From: JANQQJ01 sp046290575
GTDB taxonomy: Bacteria > Pseudomonadota > Alphaproteobacteria > SMXS01
NCBI GenBank assembly: GCA_046290575.1
Contig: JBKAGX010000006.1
Span: forward strand, 141,715-205,714
Length of the DNA stretch: 64,000 bases
Reading direction: 5' to 3'
Below the pieces are notes generated by a model. The model ran no database searches. It was not told the DNA's origin and was given only the letters and a program-made list of their open reading frames with translations. The translations under genes and the position numbers were made by a program. Positions 34,741-42,757 of this stretch are shown piece after piece. Each line of letters starts with the position of its first letter. Position 1 is the stretch's first letter.

Positions 34741-35630
34741 CAGGCAGTCCCTTCAACAGCCGAATAGAGGTTGTCGCCGTCGGGGCGGACCCGACCGGTT
34801 TCCTGCATATGAATCAGATGCGCCTGGACGGACCGGCCTGCTGCCGGGTGCAGGATCTCCGGCACCGCTGCATACATGATCTTCACCATGGACGGGATAT
34901 CCCGGACGCCTTGGCGCAGGCAGTCCATAATCTGATCTTCGCGGTCTTCGCGATGCGCAATGTAGGCTTCGACGAAGGGGCGGGGCTCAAGGATCGGCGC
35001 GCCATGGGTCGGCCAGTAAACCCGGTCGTCGCGGTCGAGCAGCAGCCGGAGAGCGGCCATGTAGTCCGTCATGTTACCGTCAGGGGGCGAGATCACGGAG
35101 GTCGACCAGCCCATCACATGATCGCCGGTAAACAGCGCCTTTTCCTCGCGATAGGCGTAGCAGATGTGGTTCGAGATGTGGCCGGGTGTATAGAGCGCTT
35201 CTACCGACCAACCCTTGCCCTCAATGATGTCGCCATGGCGGATTTCATGGTCAGGCACAAAGTCCCAGTCGCCGCCTTCTTCGGCCTTCTGGCCGCGCTT
35301 GCCGCCATGCGGCCCGTAGCCATAGGTGACGGCGCCTGTTGCGGCTTTCAGCTGCTTCGTGCCCGGCGAATGGTCTGAATGGGTATGGGTGATCAGAATG
35401 TGGCTGATGGTCTCGCCCTCAAGCGCGCTGAGCAGCGCGTCGATATGCTCGGGCATGTCAGGCCCGGGATCGATCACCGCGACATGGCCGTTACCGATCA
35501 CATAGGTGCCGGTGCCGGTATAGGTAAAGGGGCCGGGATTATTGGCAATGATCCGCCGAATGCCGGGCGCGACCTGTTGCATGACGCCGTAGTCGAATTC
35601 GATTTCCTTGACGAAGGGTATTTCAGTCAT
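34740..35630 (-). CDS. MBL-fold metallo-hydrolase
   Basis: 296 residues. Metal motif ILITHTHSDHSPGTKQL (HxHxDH), then YTPGHISNHICY (His) and EEKALFTGDHVMGWSTSV (Asp), so the metal site is intact. A C-terminal winged-helix-like tail (IHMQETGRVR) resembles LACTB2-like proteins. ATG 35630 begins at the usual family position; TTG 35693 would add 21 residues without a clear ribosome site. Coupled to the aminotransferase gene. Confidence 0.86.
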   Translation of the reverse strand: MTEIPFVKEIEFDYGVMQQVAPGIRRIIANNPGPFTYTGTGTYVIGNGHVAVIDPGPDMPEHIDALLSALEGETISHILITHTHSDHSPGTKQLKAATGAVTYGYGPHGGKRGQKAEEGGDWDFVPDHEIRHGDIIEGKGWSVEALYTPGHISNHICYAYREEKALFTGDHVMGWSTSVISPPDGNMTDYMAALRLLLDRDDRVYWPTHGAPILEPRPFVEAYIAHREDREDQIMDCLRQGVRDIPSMVKIMYAAVPEILHPAAGRSVQAHLIHMQETGRVRPDGDNLYSAVEGTA

Positions 35631-35758
35631 CTGCGCCAGGCCCCGTTCACTTGAAGATGGCTCGAAAATCCACCGTCTGAGCGGGTCGTGCAACCGGTTT
35701 GTTGGCTAGCGTTTGCGGGCATGCTGGCGGAGAGCGTCCTGAGCTCTGAAAAAAGTGC

Positions 35759-35807
35759 TTGCGCGTCGCTACCCGTTCTCTTTATGTTCTAAGAACAAAT
35801 TAAGAAC
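35759..35807 (+). promoter_or_regulatory. LexA-type SOS box with overlapping promoter
   Basis: GAAC-AAATTAA-GAAC at 35793-35807 is a perfect GAAC-N7-GAAC direct repeat, which on the other strand is GTTC-N7-GTTC, the LexA box established for alphaproteobacteria. A further GTTC at 35786-35789 makes a palindrome with the first GAAC. A plausible promoter, TTGCGC (35759-35764), 17 bases, TTATGT (35782-35787), places the box over the transcription start. It lies 29 bases before a small membrane-protein ORF. Confidence 0.6.
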
Positions 35808-35835
35808 ATATAGGCGAAAAAGCGGGAGCTGCCGG

Positions 35836-36024
35836 ATGTCACCAGAATCGATCAACGCCATATGCTGGGCCCTTATTGCCGTGATCTGGGCCTTTGTTCT
35901 GATCGGCGGCTGGCGGACACTTAATGAGTTGCGCGTGGCGTTCCAGGAGAGGCGGAATGCTAGCTCTGTAGAACAGCTTGCAGCCTCTCGGCCAGCGCGT
36001 CTTTTCGGTATGGTTTGGGGATAA
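35836..36024 (+). CDS. Putative SOS-controlled small single-helix membrane protein
   Basis: 62 residues starting at ATG with GGGAG seven bases upstream. The N-terminal part is a single membrane helix (INAICWALIAVIWAFVLIGG), followed by a charged cytoplasmic-type segment (WRTLNELRVAFQERRNASS). No family is recognised. The end (last about 21 codons) runs antisense into the 3' end of the convergent histidine kinase gene. A LexA-type box precedes it. The size, single helix and SOS box recall Caulobacter SidA-type division inhibitors, but there is no sequence evidence of homology. Coding is supported by ribosome site, helix and regulatory context only. Confidence 0.55.
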   Translation: MSPESINAICWALIAVIWAFVLIGGWRTLNELRVAFQERRNASSVEQLAASRPARLFGMVWG

Positions 36025-38575
36025 GTTCAGCGCGGCCGCCTTCGAAGGCTTCGCGGAACGTTTCGCTTTCCGAATATCCCGACGTAAACAAGACCTTGAT
36101 GTCGGGAAAGGCATCTTTGGCCGCATTGGCGATTTCAAAGCCGCCCAGCCCGCCTGGCAGGACCAGGTCGGTAAACAACAGATCAATGTGATCAAGATCT
36201 TCCAGCAATGCCATCGCCGACGGTCCGTCGGCGGCATCGTGGGTTTGATAGCCCATACGGTTGAGCAACAGCAGGGAGAGCTGCCGCAGATCCTCATCGT
36301 CCTCGACAACCATGACGATTTCCTTGTTGCCCTCCGGGGCCGTCTGTTTTGAGTCGCCGACTTCTTCTGTGCGGGGTTGCAGTTCGCTTTTTGGGAAATA
36401 GAGGTTGATCGACGTACCACGGCCCGGGGTGCTATCGATAGTCACATGCCCTGCGGACTGCTGGGCAAAGCCGTACACCATGCTGAGCCCAAGCCCACTG
36501 CCGGCACCGACTTCCTTGGTTGTATAGAACGGCTGAAATGCGTTCTTGAGGACTTCGGCCGGCATGCCGGTCCCGGTATCGCGGACACACACTTTCAGAT
36601 AGTCACCCGCCGGTACAACAGAGTTTTGCCCGATAAGATTCTCGCGCAGCAGGACATTTTCGGTCTCCAGAACCAGCCGGCCGCCCCGGGGCATGGCGTC
36701 GCGCGCATTCAGTGCCAGATTCAGCAGCGCATTTTCCATCTGGCCCGGGTCGATGGATACGTGCCATGCCGTCTGCTCGAGCTCGGTCTCAACCTGGATG
36801 GTTTCACCAAGGGTCCGCTGCAACATACCGCTCATTGAACGGATCAGCTGGTTGATCTCTGTATCTTGCGGTTTCAGCGGCGTTTTACGAGAGAATGCCA
36901 ACAGGCGTTGCGTCAATTCAGCGCCACGCCGAACCGATCTCAGGCTTGCTTCGATGAACATGGTGTGGTCTTCGCTGTCGCCCAACTGCTCACGCAGAAG
37001 CTCCAGATTGCCAGAGATCACGCCCAGAAGATTATTGAAATCATGGGCAATGCCGCCGGTCAATTGCCCCAGGGATTCCAGCTTCTGGGTATGTTGAAGC
37101 GCTTCTTCGGCCTTCTGCCGTTCGGTGATGTCGTTGATCATGACCTGGCGGGCGGCTTCACCGTCCCAGTCCACGTCACGGGCATTAACCTCAATCCAGA
37201 TCGTCCCGCCGTCATTGTGCGTTGCCCTGACCTTCATCGGGTCCGCAATCGCACTTTCCATAAATGCCTGACGCTGCTCGGCCGTGGCTGGGTCAATAAA
37301 GTCGGTGACCAGGCGGCCAATCATGTTTTCCGGTATGGTGCCAAACAGGTTCGCCGTTGCGCGATTGACGTAGACAATGGCCTGGTTCCGGTGGATCAAG
37401 ACCCCCTGCAGGGACCCTTCAATCAGGTTTTTGAACTTCGCTTCCGTTCGTGCGGCAGCCTGTTCGGCGCGGCGGCGGTCAGTGGCGTCGCGTGCGACCG
37501 CGATCCGTCCCAGCGGTGCGCCGTCTGGTCCGACCCACGCGCTGACAGAGACATCGACAAACCGCGATGTGCCGTCCGGCCGCGTATAGGACGTTTTCTC
37601 GTAGAAACTACCCGCGCGGCCGATCTGTTCGTTCACTTTCGCGATGTAGGCGGTCAGGTCGGGTTCGTCCGTAATCAGGCGGCGGACGCTGGAGCCGATA
37701 AAATCCTCCCTGGGAATCTGGTAGATACGGCATGCTGAGTCATTGCAGTCAATGACGTTGCCATTGAGATCGGAGATGATGACGCCTTCTCCGATCTGTT
37801 GCATGACGATGGCCTGCCGCTCCAGCACCTGCTCGGTCGCTTTTCGGCTGGAGACATCCTGAAGGGTGACCTGGCGCGCGGGCTCGCCGTCCCATTCAAC
37901 TTCGGCGTTGGCGGCCTCGGCCCAGAACAGCCGTCCATCCGGCAGCTGGATCTTGACCTCCCAAAGGCCGATCTCGTCTCTGCTGTTGCGTTCCTCATAT
38001 AGGGAAACTTCCTGTTCAGGCAGAAAGTCCCGGAGATCCCGGCCGATGAAGACGTCTGCTGGCAGGCCAACCTGGTCCGCCAGGGCGCGGTTGACGAACA
38101 GAATTCTTGAGTCCCGGTGAATAAGGACGGGCGCCGCGGCCTGGTCGATGATGTCGCGGTACTTGTTTTCCCATTCAGAAATTTGCGGTTGTGCCTCGAT
38201 CGCCTGGTGCTGACGGCTGACAACCGCCATGGTTAAGTCGCGCGTGAGAGATTTGACGTGGACAGTGACAGGAGCCTGGCGCTGAATAACAAAGTTTGTG
38301 CTTGTCCCGGGCGTCGGGCGTAACAACGCTGTTAGGTTCAGGTTCTCAGCGGTATGGCTGTCCTTGTCCAGACAGCGATTGAAAACGTCTTGCAGCGACC
38401 GATCCACGTCGAAGGCGGATGCGGGCTGATCCAGCAATGCCGGCAATGCTTGGTTGCTGATGATGATCCGAAAATTCCGATCAAATATGCACACGCCTTC
38501 TTCAAGCGTGTTCAACACATTGTCGCGCAAATAGGCCCAGCTAAAAGTGCCGAATTCGCCCATTGATTCCCCCAA
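35960..38575 (-). CDS. Four-PAS hybrid sensor histidine kinase
   Basis: 871 residues, no membrane helix, so cytoplasmic. Four PAS domains in series occupy about residues 15-490 (each with an NxA/NRAxxxxxG pattern such as ILFVNRALADQVGL and IVYVNRATANLFGT). The HisKA H-box GIAHDFNNLLGVI follows at about 505. The HATPase has NALLNLALNARDAMP (N box), VRDTGTGMP (G1) and GSGLGLSMVYGFA (G2). A C-terminal receiver domain begins MVVEDDEDLR with phospho-acceptor Asp in LLFTDLVLPGG and Lys in ELIPKPY. It would sense a cytoplasmic or redox/ligand signal. No response regulator gene is adjacent, so it is an orphan hybrid kinase. Confidence 0.93.
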   Translation of the reverse strand: MGESMGEFGTFSWAYLRDNVLNTLEEGVCIFDRNFRIIISNQALPALLDQPASAFDVDRSLQDVFNRCLDKDSHTAENLNLTALLRPTPGTSTNFVIQRQAPVTVHVKSLTRDLTMAVVSRQHQAIEAQPQISEWENKYRDIIDQAAAPVLIHRDSRILFVNRALADQVGLPADVFIGRDLRDFLPEQEVSLYEERNSRDEIGLWEVKIQLPDGRLFWAEAANAEVEWDGEPARQVTLQDVSSRKATEQVLERQAIVMQQIGEGVIISDLNGNVIDCNDSACRIYQIPREDFIGSSVRRLITDEPDLTAYIAKVNEQIGRAGSFYEKTSYTRPDGTSRFVDVSVSAWVGPDGAPLGRIAVARDATDRRRAEQAAARTEAKFKNLIEGSLQGVLIHRNQAIVYVNRATANLFGTIPENMIGRLVTDFIDPATAEQRQAFMESAIADPMKVRATHNDGGTIWIEVNARDVDWDGEAARQVMINDITERQKAEEALQHTQKLESLGQLTGGIAHDFNNLLGVISGNLELLREQLGDSEDHTMFIEASLRSVRRGAELTQRLLAFSRKTPLKPQDTEINQLIRSMSGMLQRTLGETIQVETELEQTAWHVSIDPGQMENALLNLALNARDAMPRGGRLVLETENVLLRENLIGQNSVVPAGDYLKVCVRDTGTGMPAEVLKNAFQPFYTTKEVGAGSGLGLSMVYGFAQQSAGHVTIDSTPGRGTSINLYFPKSELQPRTEEVGDSKQTAPEGNKEIVMVVEDDEDLRQLSLLLLNRMGYQTHDAADGPSAMALLEDLDHIDLLFTDLVLPGGLGGFEIANAAKDAFPDIKVLFTSGYSESETFREAFEGGRAELIPKPYRKDALAERLQAVLQS

Positions 38576-38749
38576 GCCTGTTGGCTTTAGATCTGGCCGA
38601 ATTCGTTACACAACGGGAAACGTCCGCTGACAAAGCCAACGGCCAGAATGTCTTCTTGCGACATTCCTGTTCCCAGAGAACTTAAACTTTACACTGAAAC
38701 CGCTGGAATCTGCAAACTTTTCGTGACCTGCGAGCTCCAGACTCCGTCC

Positions 38750-39280
38750 TCAGACGCTGGCGGGGGTAAGGTTGTGATAGATCTTCCGCAACAGCTTCTG
38801 AAGGTCACCGACCTCTTCCGGGGTGAACCCTGAAACAGCGCCCAACTCCTGATCACGAGCCTTGGGAATCAGCGCCTCAACAAGTTTGCGGCCATCTGAC
38901 GTCAGCGCGGCATTCACTGTCCGCGCATCGCCACCGACCCGTTCCCTGCGCAGCAGGCCGTCGTCCTCCAGGCGCGAGACCATGCGTGACACCGTCCAGA
39001 GTTCAATACTCGTGAAGTCAGACAGCTCGCCAATCCGCAGCGATTCGTGCTGATAGAGTGACGCCAGCAGCCGCCAGGTCGTAATGCTCAAACCATGGTC
39101 CTTAAGCGTTTTGCTGAACGATCCTGCGACTCGCGTCGCGGCCCGATTCAGAAGAAAAGGGACGAATAGGTCCAGATCAAAAGGGGCGTCCGGGTCGACG
39201 GGCGGCCGCGATGTGCCGACTTTGCCCTTATTGACCTCTTCATTGGCAAGGCTTGACGCCGATTCTTTGGTGTTTCTCAT
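38750..39280 (-). CDS. MarR family transcriptional regulator
   Basis: 176 residues. Winged helix-turn-helix with GLSITTWRLLASLYQHESLRIGELSDFTSIELWTVSRMVSRLEDDGLLRRERVGGDARTVNAALTSDGRKL, the full MarR pattern including the wing Asp-Arg. ATG 39280 overlaps the lipase gene stop as ATGA; a TTG at 39292 is the alternative. It is the last gene of the four-gene lipid cluster and may control it through the palindromes between 42571 and 42653. Confidence 0.9.
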   Translation of the reverse strand: MRNTKESASSLANEEVNKGKVGTSRPPVDPDAPFDLDLFVPFLLNRAATRVAGSFSKTLKDHGLSITTWRLLASLYQHESLRIGELSDFTSIELWTVSRMVSRLEDDGLLRRERVGGDARTVNAALTSDGRKLVEALIPKARDQELGAVSGFTPEEVGDLQKLLRKIYHNLTPASV

Positions 39281-40110
39281 GAGATGTTCCAAGACGTGTT
39301 CTGCATTAAGTCGGCAGGCGTGGAGGGGGTAAAACTGGGGATGACGTAACGTCCTGCGGAGAATGGTCTCCAGGATGCTAGCGGCTCTGCCAATCGGTCT
39401 GCAACAACCAGATGTGCAAGGGCATTCACTGTCATGCCCAGATGTGAGCCGGGAATTACGATGTTTTCCCGCGGGCTTTCCGCGTTGTTCATATATTTCT
39501 CCGGGATCTCCGCTGCCTGAACCGATACGACCGCGTCCAGGTGGCTGTAGATCGAGACCAGAGCGACGCCCTTGGGCGGCTCATCGCGTGAGGCGCGCTT
39601 AAAGCCGGGCCCCCGTGACGTATGGTAGATTCGCTGAACGGTTGGGTCGATTGCGGTATCGGGGCGATCCATGTGGGCGGGGCTGCCCAGGGTAATGACG
39701 CGGTCGATCAATGCAGGGTGGCGGCGGGCGGCTTCACGCGCATAGACGCCGCCCAGCGAGTGACCAACCAAGGACACTGTCTCGCCTGTCTTGTGTGCCA
39801 GTTCTTCGGCATGTTCGGCGATCTGCTCGATTTGTTGCTCCAGCTGGTCAGCAGTCAAATAGCCGCGATTGCGCCCCAGGACCCATGGTTCGGACAGATA
39901 TCCGAGATTGCCGAGAAAGCTGTTGAGGCTTGTCAGCGACCGTTCCGAGCCCGTGAAGCCGGGCAGCGTCATCACGGCACGGGGAGATTCCGGCCGCGGT
40001 GCCGTCATTGTCAGCAACGGACCGGCGAATTGCCGTGTCAGATACTCCCAGCCGGCCAGGGCAACGTCACCGCCAAGCCTGAGAGTTCGATTTGCCGCAC
40101 GTGCGGGCAT
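39277..40110 (-). CDS. Alpha/beta hydrolase, lipase-like
   Basis: 277 residues. The nucleophile elbow VSLVGHSLGGVYAREAARRHP (GHSLGG) is intact, preceded by VMTLPGFTGSERSL. A later Asp/His pair is visible in SHLDAVVSVQAAEIPE and VIPGSHLGMTVNALA, typical of PHB-depolymerase-like or cutinase-like lipases. No clear signal peptide, so intracellular. In a cluster with wax ester synthase/DGAT it probably hydrolyses storage lipid, which is inference. Confidence 0.85.
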   Translation of the reverse strand: MPARAANRTLRLGGDVALAGWEYLTRQFAGPLLTMTAPRPESPRAVMTLPGFTGSERSLTSLNSFLGNLGYLSEPWVLGRNRGYLTADQLEQQIEQIAEHAEELAHKTGETVSLVGHSLGGVYAREAARRHPALIDRVITLGSPAHMDRPDTAIDPTVQRIYHTSRGPGFKRASRDEPPKGVALVSIYSHLDAVVSVQAAEIPEKYMNNAESPRENIVIPGSHLGMTVNALAHLVVADRLAEPLASWRPFSAGRYVIPSFTPSTPADLMQNTSWNIS

Positions 40111-40152
40111 GAGTTGGGTCCTCGTCGGTTAATTGGGGGTAGAGCGGCCGCG

Positions 40153-41700
40153 CTATGCCGCTCTGGCGTCAGTTTCAGGAATCGGTCGGCGGGTCGTCGC
40201 GCTCTTTCTCGCGCTGGCCTTCTTGGCCCGGCGTTCGACAAGCACGGCGACGTCGGTTGGCGGCTTGCAGGGGCCGGCGTCGTCGCCCAGCGCGGCTGCC
40301 TTGAGTTCTTCGAAACTGGCCAGCAAGTCATCGCGAAGCTCTGCAAGATCCGGCAGCAACTCCCGGCAGGAAATCATGCCGAAGTCCAGCGAATCCCGAT
40401 AGCTCTGGACGGTGATGTTCAGGCCCTGCCCCTGGACCACCAGCGAAACCGGGTGGTAGTGCAACATCTCTGCACCGTTCAGATAGATCGCATGCCGCGG
40501 GCCGGCGACGTTTGAAATCGTCACGTTGAACATCGGCTGCATCAGGTCCGCCAGCTTCAGGGCTGCATAGGCTTGCGAGGCCAAGCGAAGTGCCACCGGT
40601 GCCCCGGCGATGTTGTAGTTCTGGATCTGTGCGCCCTTGGTGGCTTCGACTTCGGCCTTGCTGGCGACGGTGTTTTCATGGATCGCCTTGGCGCGCTCGA
40701 TCGGATCGGCGATGTGGGTGGCAAGGCCGCTTACCATGCCGGTTACCAGATTACCGACATGATCGCCCTGGCTCTCCTGGCGCAGTGAGACTGGCACCAT
40801 GGCCAGTAATTCCTCGTCCGAAGCCGCGTCCTTGCGTTCCAGATAGGTTCGAAGCGCGCCGCCACAGATCGCCATCACCGTGTCGTTCAACGTCACACCC
40901 AACGCGTTCTTGATGGCTTTCACGTCGCTCATTGGAACCGACGCCATGGCGACCCGGCGAGTGCGGGAAATGGACCGGTTGAACGGGGTGGGCGGTGCGG
41001 TCCGTGCCAGGTTTTCGCCCTGATTCAGCCGGTCGAATGCCAGGCTGGTGAAATTCGTCGCAGCTTCTGCAACGCGGGGCAGGGCTTCCATCATGTCAAA
41101 GGGCTGGCGGATAAAACGAACGAAAGCATCGCTCAGCAGGGCCCAGGAATCCGGCTCGGCTCTGGTCTTGGGCAGATCCTCAGGCGGATCAATGCGGCGC
41201 GGCTCGGGGGTAGGGTCCATCATCAGATCAAGCTGCATAACGCCCAACTGACCGTCGATCACAGCATGGTGAACCTTGATGAACACACCGATGCGGTTGT
41301 CTTCGAGCCCTTCAATGATGTGGTATTCCCAGAGCGGGCGGTTCATGTCCATGGGTGCTGCAGCGATGCGCGCACAGGCGAGTTCCAGTTGTTCGATGGT
41401 GCCCGGGGCGGGCAGGCGGGTCCGGCGAACATGATAGTCGATATCGATGTTAGCAACGCTGTCGTGCCAAACCGGGTGGTCGATGCTGAAAGGCGTTTCG
41501 ATCTTTTTGATCCGGTAGTTCTTCAGGTGGACCGCGCGTTCAGCGATCAGCTCCTTGACCTCGGCGAAGAATGTATCGGCATCCTTGCCTTCGGGCATCT
41601 GGAAGATCGGACAGCTGGCTACGTGCAGCGGGCTCTCATCATTTTCCATATGCAGCCAGCTTGCATCGACCCCTGTGGCTTTCTCAAACGGTACCGTCAT
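40153..41700 (-). CDS. Wax ester synthase / diacylglycerol acyltransferase (WS/DGAT)
   Basis: 515 residues. The catalytic motif HHAVIDGQLG (HHxxxDG) is present at about residue 135. The C-terminal PLWEYHIIEGL-type and NVTISNVAGPRHAIYLNGAEM (ISNVxGP) segments are those of the family. It esterifies acyl-CoA with long alcohols or diacylglycerol to make wax esters or triacylglycerol for storage. The N-terminus begins with MTVPFEKATGVDASW; ATG 41700 has GAGGGA six bases upstream, while the 41745 start is less likely. The C-terminus is a Lys/Arg-rich tail (KKASARKSATTRRP). Confidence 0.92.
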   Translation of the reverse strand: MTVPFEKATGVDASWLHMENDESPLHVASCPIFQMPEGKDADTFFAEVKELIAERAVHLKNYRIKKIETPFSIDHPVWHDSVANIDIDYHVRRTRLPAPGTIEQLELACARIAAAPMDMNRPLWEYHIIEGLEDNRIGVFIKVHHAVIDGQLGVMQLDLMMDPTPEPRRIDPPEDLPKTRAEPDSWALLSDAFVRFIRQPFDMMEALPRVAEAATNFTSLAFDRLNQGENLARTAPPTPFNRSISRTRRVAMASVPMSDVKAIKNALGVTLNDTVMAICGGALRTYLERKDAASDEELLAMVPVSLRQESQGDHVGNLVTGMVSGLATHIADPIERAKAIHENTVASKAEVEATKGAQIQNYNIAGAPVALRLASQAYAALKLADLMQPMFNVTISNVAGPRHAIYLNGAEMLHYHPVSLVVQGQGLNITVQSYRDSLDFGMISCRELLPDLAELRDDLLASFEELKAAALGDDAGPCKPPTDVAVLVERRAKKASARKSATTRRPIPETDARAA

Positions 41701-41728
41701 GTCTTGTCCCTCGTGACCCTGATAAATC

Positions 41729-42538
41729 CTAAAATCCGTCTTCAAGCTGCTTGGAGAACATGCCGCTCATGGCGCGCACCATCGCGCGCGGCGTATAGCG
41801 CATCCATTCCACACCCAGCTGATAGGCAATGCCGTTAACCCGAACGACTTCGCCCGCGTGCAGCGCGTCGAAACCCTCTTTGGCAACCTGCTTGGCATTC
41901 AGCTTCATGAAATCGGGTACTGACCCGTTTTCAGCTTTCTTGCCGGTCGCATTCTTCGAAAACTCTGTCTCCGTCAGGCCCGGGCACAACGCTGTCAGCG
42001 TGATCCCGTCTTCGCGCATTTCTTCGCTCAGCGCTTCCGTTAACGACAGAACAAAGGCTTTTGTCGCGCCATAAAGAGCGGCGCCCGGTGTTGGATTGAA
42101 GGCCGCGACGGAGGCGACGTTCATGATCTTGCCTTCGCCTTTGTCCTTCATGGGTTGAGCGAACAGATAGATAAGCTCGGTCAGCGCCGCGACGTTCACC
42201 TGGACCATGTCGGAAATGCGGGTCTTCGCCGTTTCGACAAAAGGCTTGAAGGCCCCGAACCCGGCATTGTTGACGAGCACATCCACATGCAGGCCGGCAT
42301 CGTTGACAGCTTTGAACAGCTTTTGCGGCGCGGTCGTCTTCGACAGGTCCTGTCCGATGACAGTGACGGTCGTGCCGAATTCGTCATACAGCTCGTTCGC
42401 CAGGGTGTTCAGCTTGTCTTCGCTGCGTGCGACGACAATCAAATCGTACCCGTTTTCGGCGAACACGAAGGAAAGTTCGCGTCCGATTCCCATTGATGCG
42501 CCGGTGATCAGCGCTGTTTTTCCATAACCGTGTGGCAT
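41729..42538 (-). CDS. SDR family oxidoreductase
   Basis: 269 residues. Classical SDR of the DltE/YciK-like group: TALITGASMGIGRELSFVFAENGYDLIVVARS, VNNAGFGAF, MNVASVAAFNPTPGAALYGATKAFVLSLTEAL (Ser, Tyr-x3-Lys). The Arg after beta-2 suggests NADPH. It may be a fatty aldehyde/ketoacyl reductase making alcohols for wax esters. ATG 42538 has CAGGGC adjacent; the long 42631 start adds an unrelated segment. First gene of the lipid cluster, divergent from the acyl-CoA synthetase. Confidence 0.9.
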   Translation of the reverse strand: MPHGYGKTALITGASMGIGRELSFVFAENGYDLIVVARSEDKLNTLANELYDEFGTTVTVIGQDLSKTTAPQKLFKAVNDAGLHVDVLVNNAGFGAFKPFVETAKTRISDMVQVNVAALTELIYLFAQPMKDKGEGKIMNVASVAAFNPTPGAALYGATKAFVLSLTEALSEEMREDGITLTALCPGLTETEFSKNATGKKAENGSVPDFMKLNAKQVAKEGFDALHAGEVVRVNGIAYQLGVEWMRYTPRAMVRAMSGMFSKQLEDGF

Positions 42539-42570
42539 GCCCTGTTTGATCCTGTGGCAATTTGTTTTTG

Positions 42571-42655
42571 TTGCGATTGCAAATATAGGCCACCTTTCAC
42601 TGTTTGCAATTACAAATATGTTGCGGTGCAAACATACACATGCTGCAAAGCAACA
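42571..42655. promoter_or_regulatory. Array of TTGC-Nx-GCAA palindromes, candidate MarR-type operators
   Basis: The 219-base gap between the SDR gene and the acyl-CoA synthetase has four related dyads: TTGC-GATT-GCAA (42571-42582), TTTG-CAATTA-CAAA (42603-42616), TTGC-GGT-GCAA (42621-42631) and CTGC-AAA-GCAA (42643-42653). The first two are each followed by ATA. Such arrays in divergent lipid genes suggest control by a MarR- or TetR-type regulator, plausibly the MarR gene at the end of the cluster. Position-based inference. Confidence 0.5.
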
Positions 42656-42757
42656 TGGCGACCAGGCTCAGATTCCGTGTAAACGCCTGTCAGGCTTCAT
42701 TTACGGCCCGTTTGGGGGGTGCTACATACCGGGCAGTAACTCAGGGGAGATTTTTTG

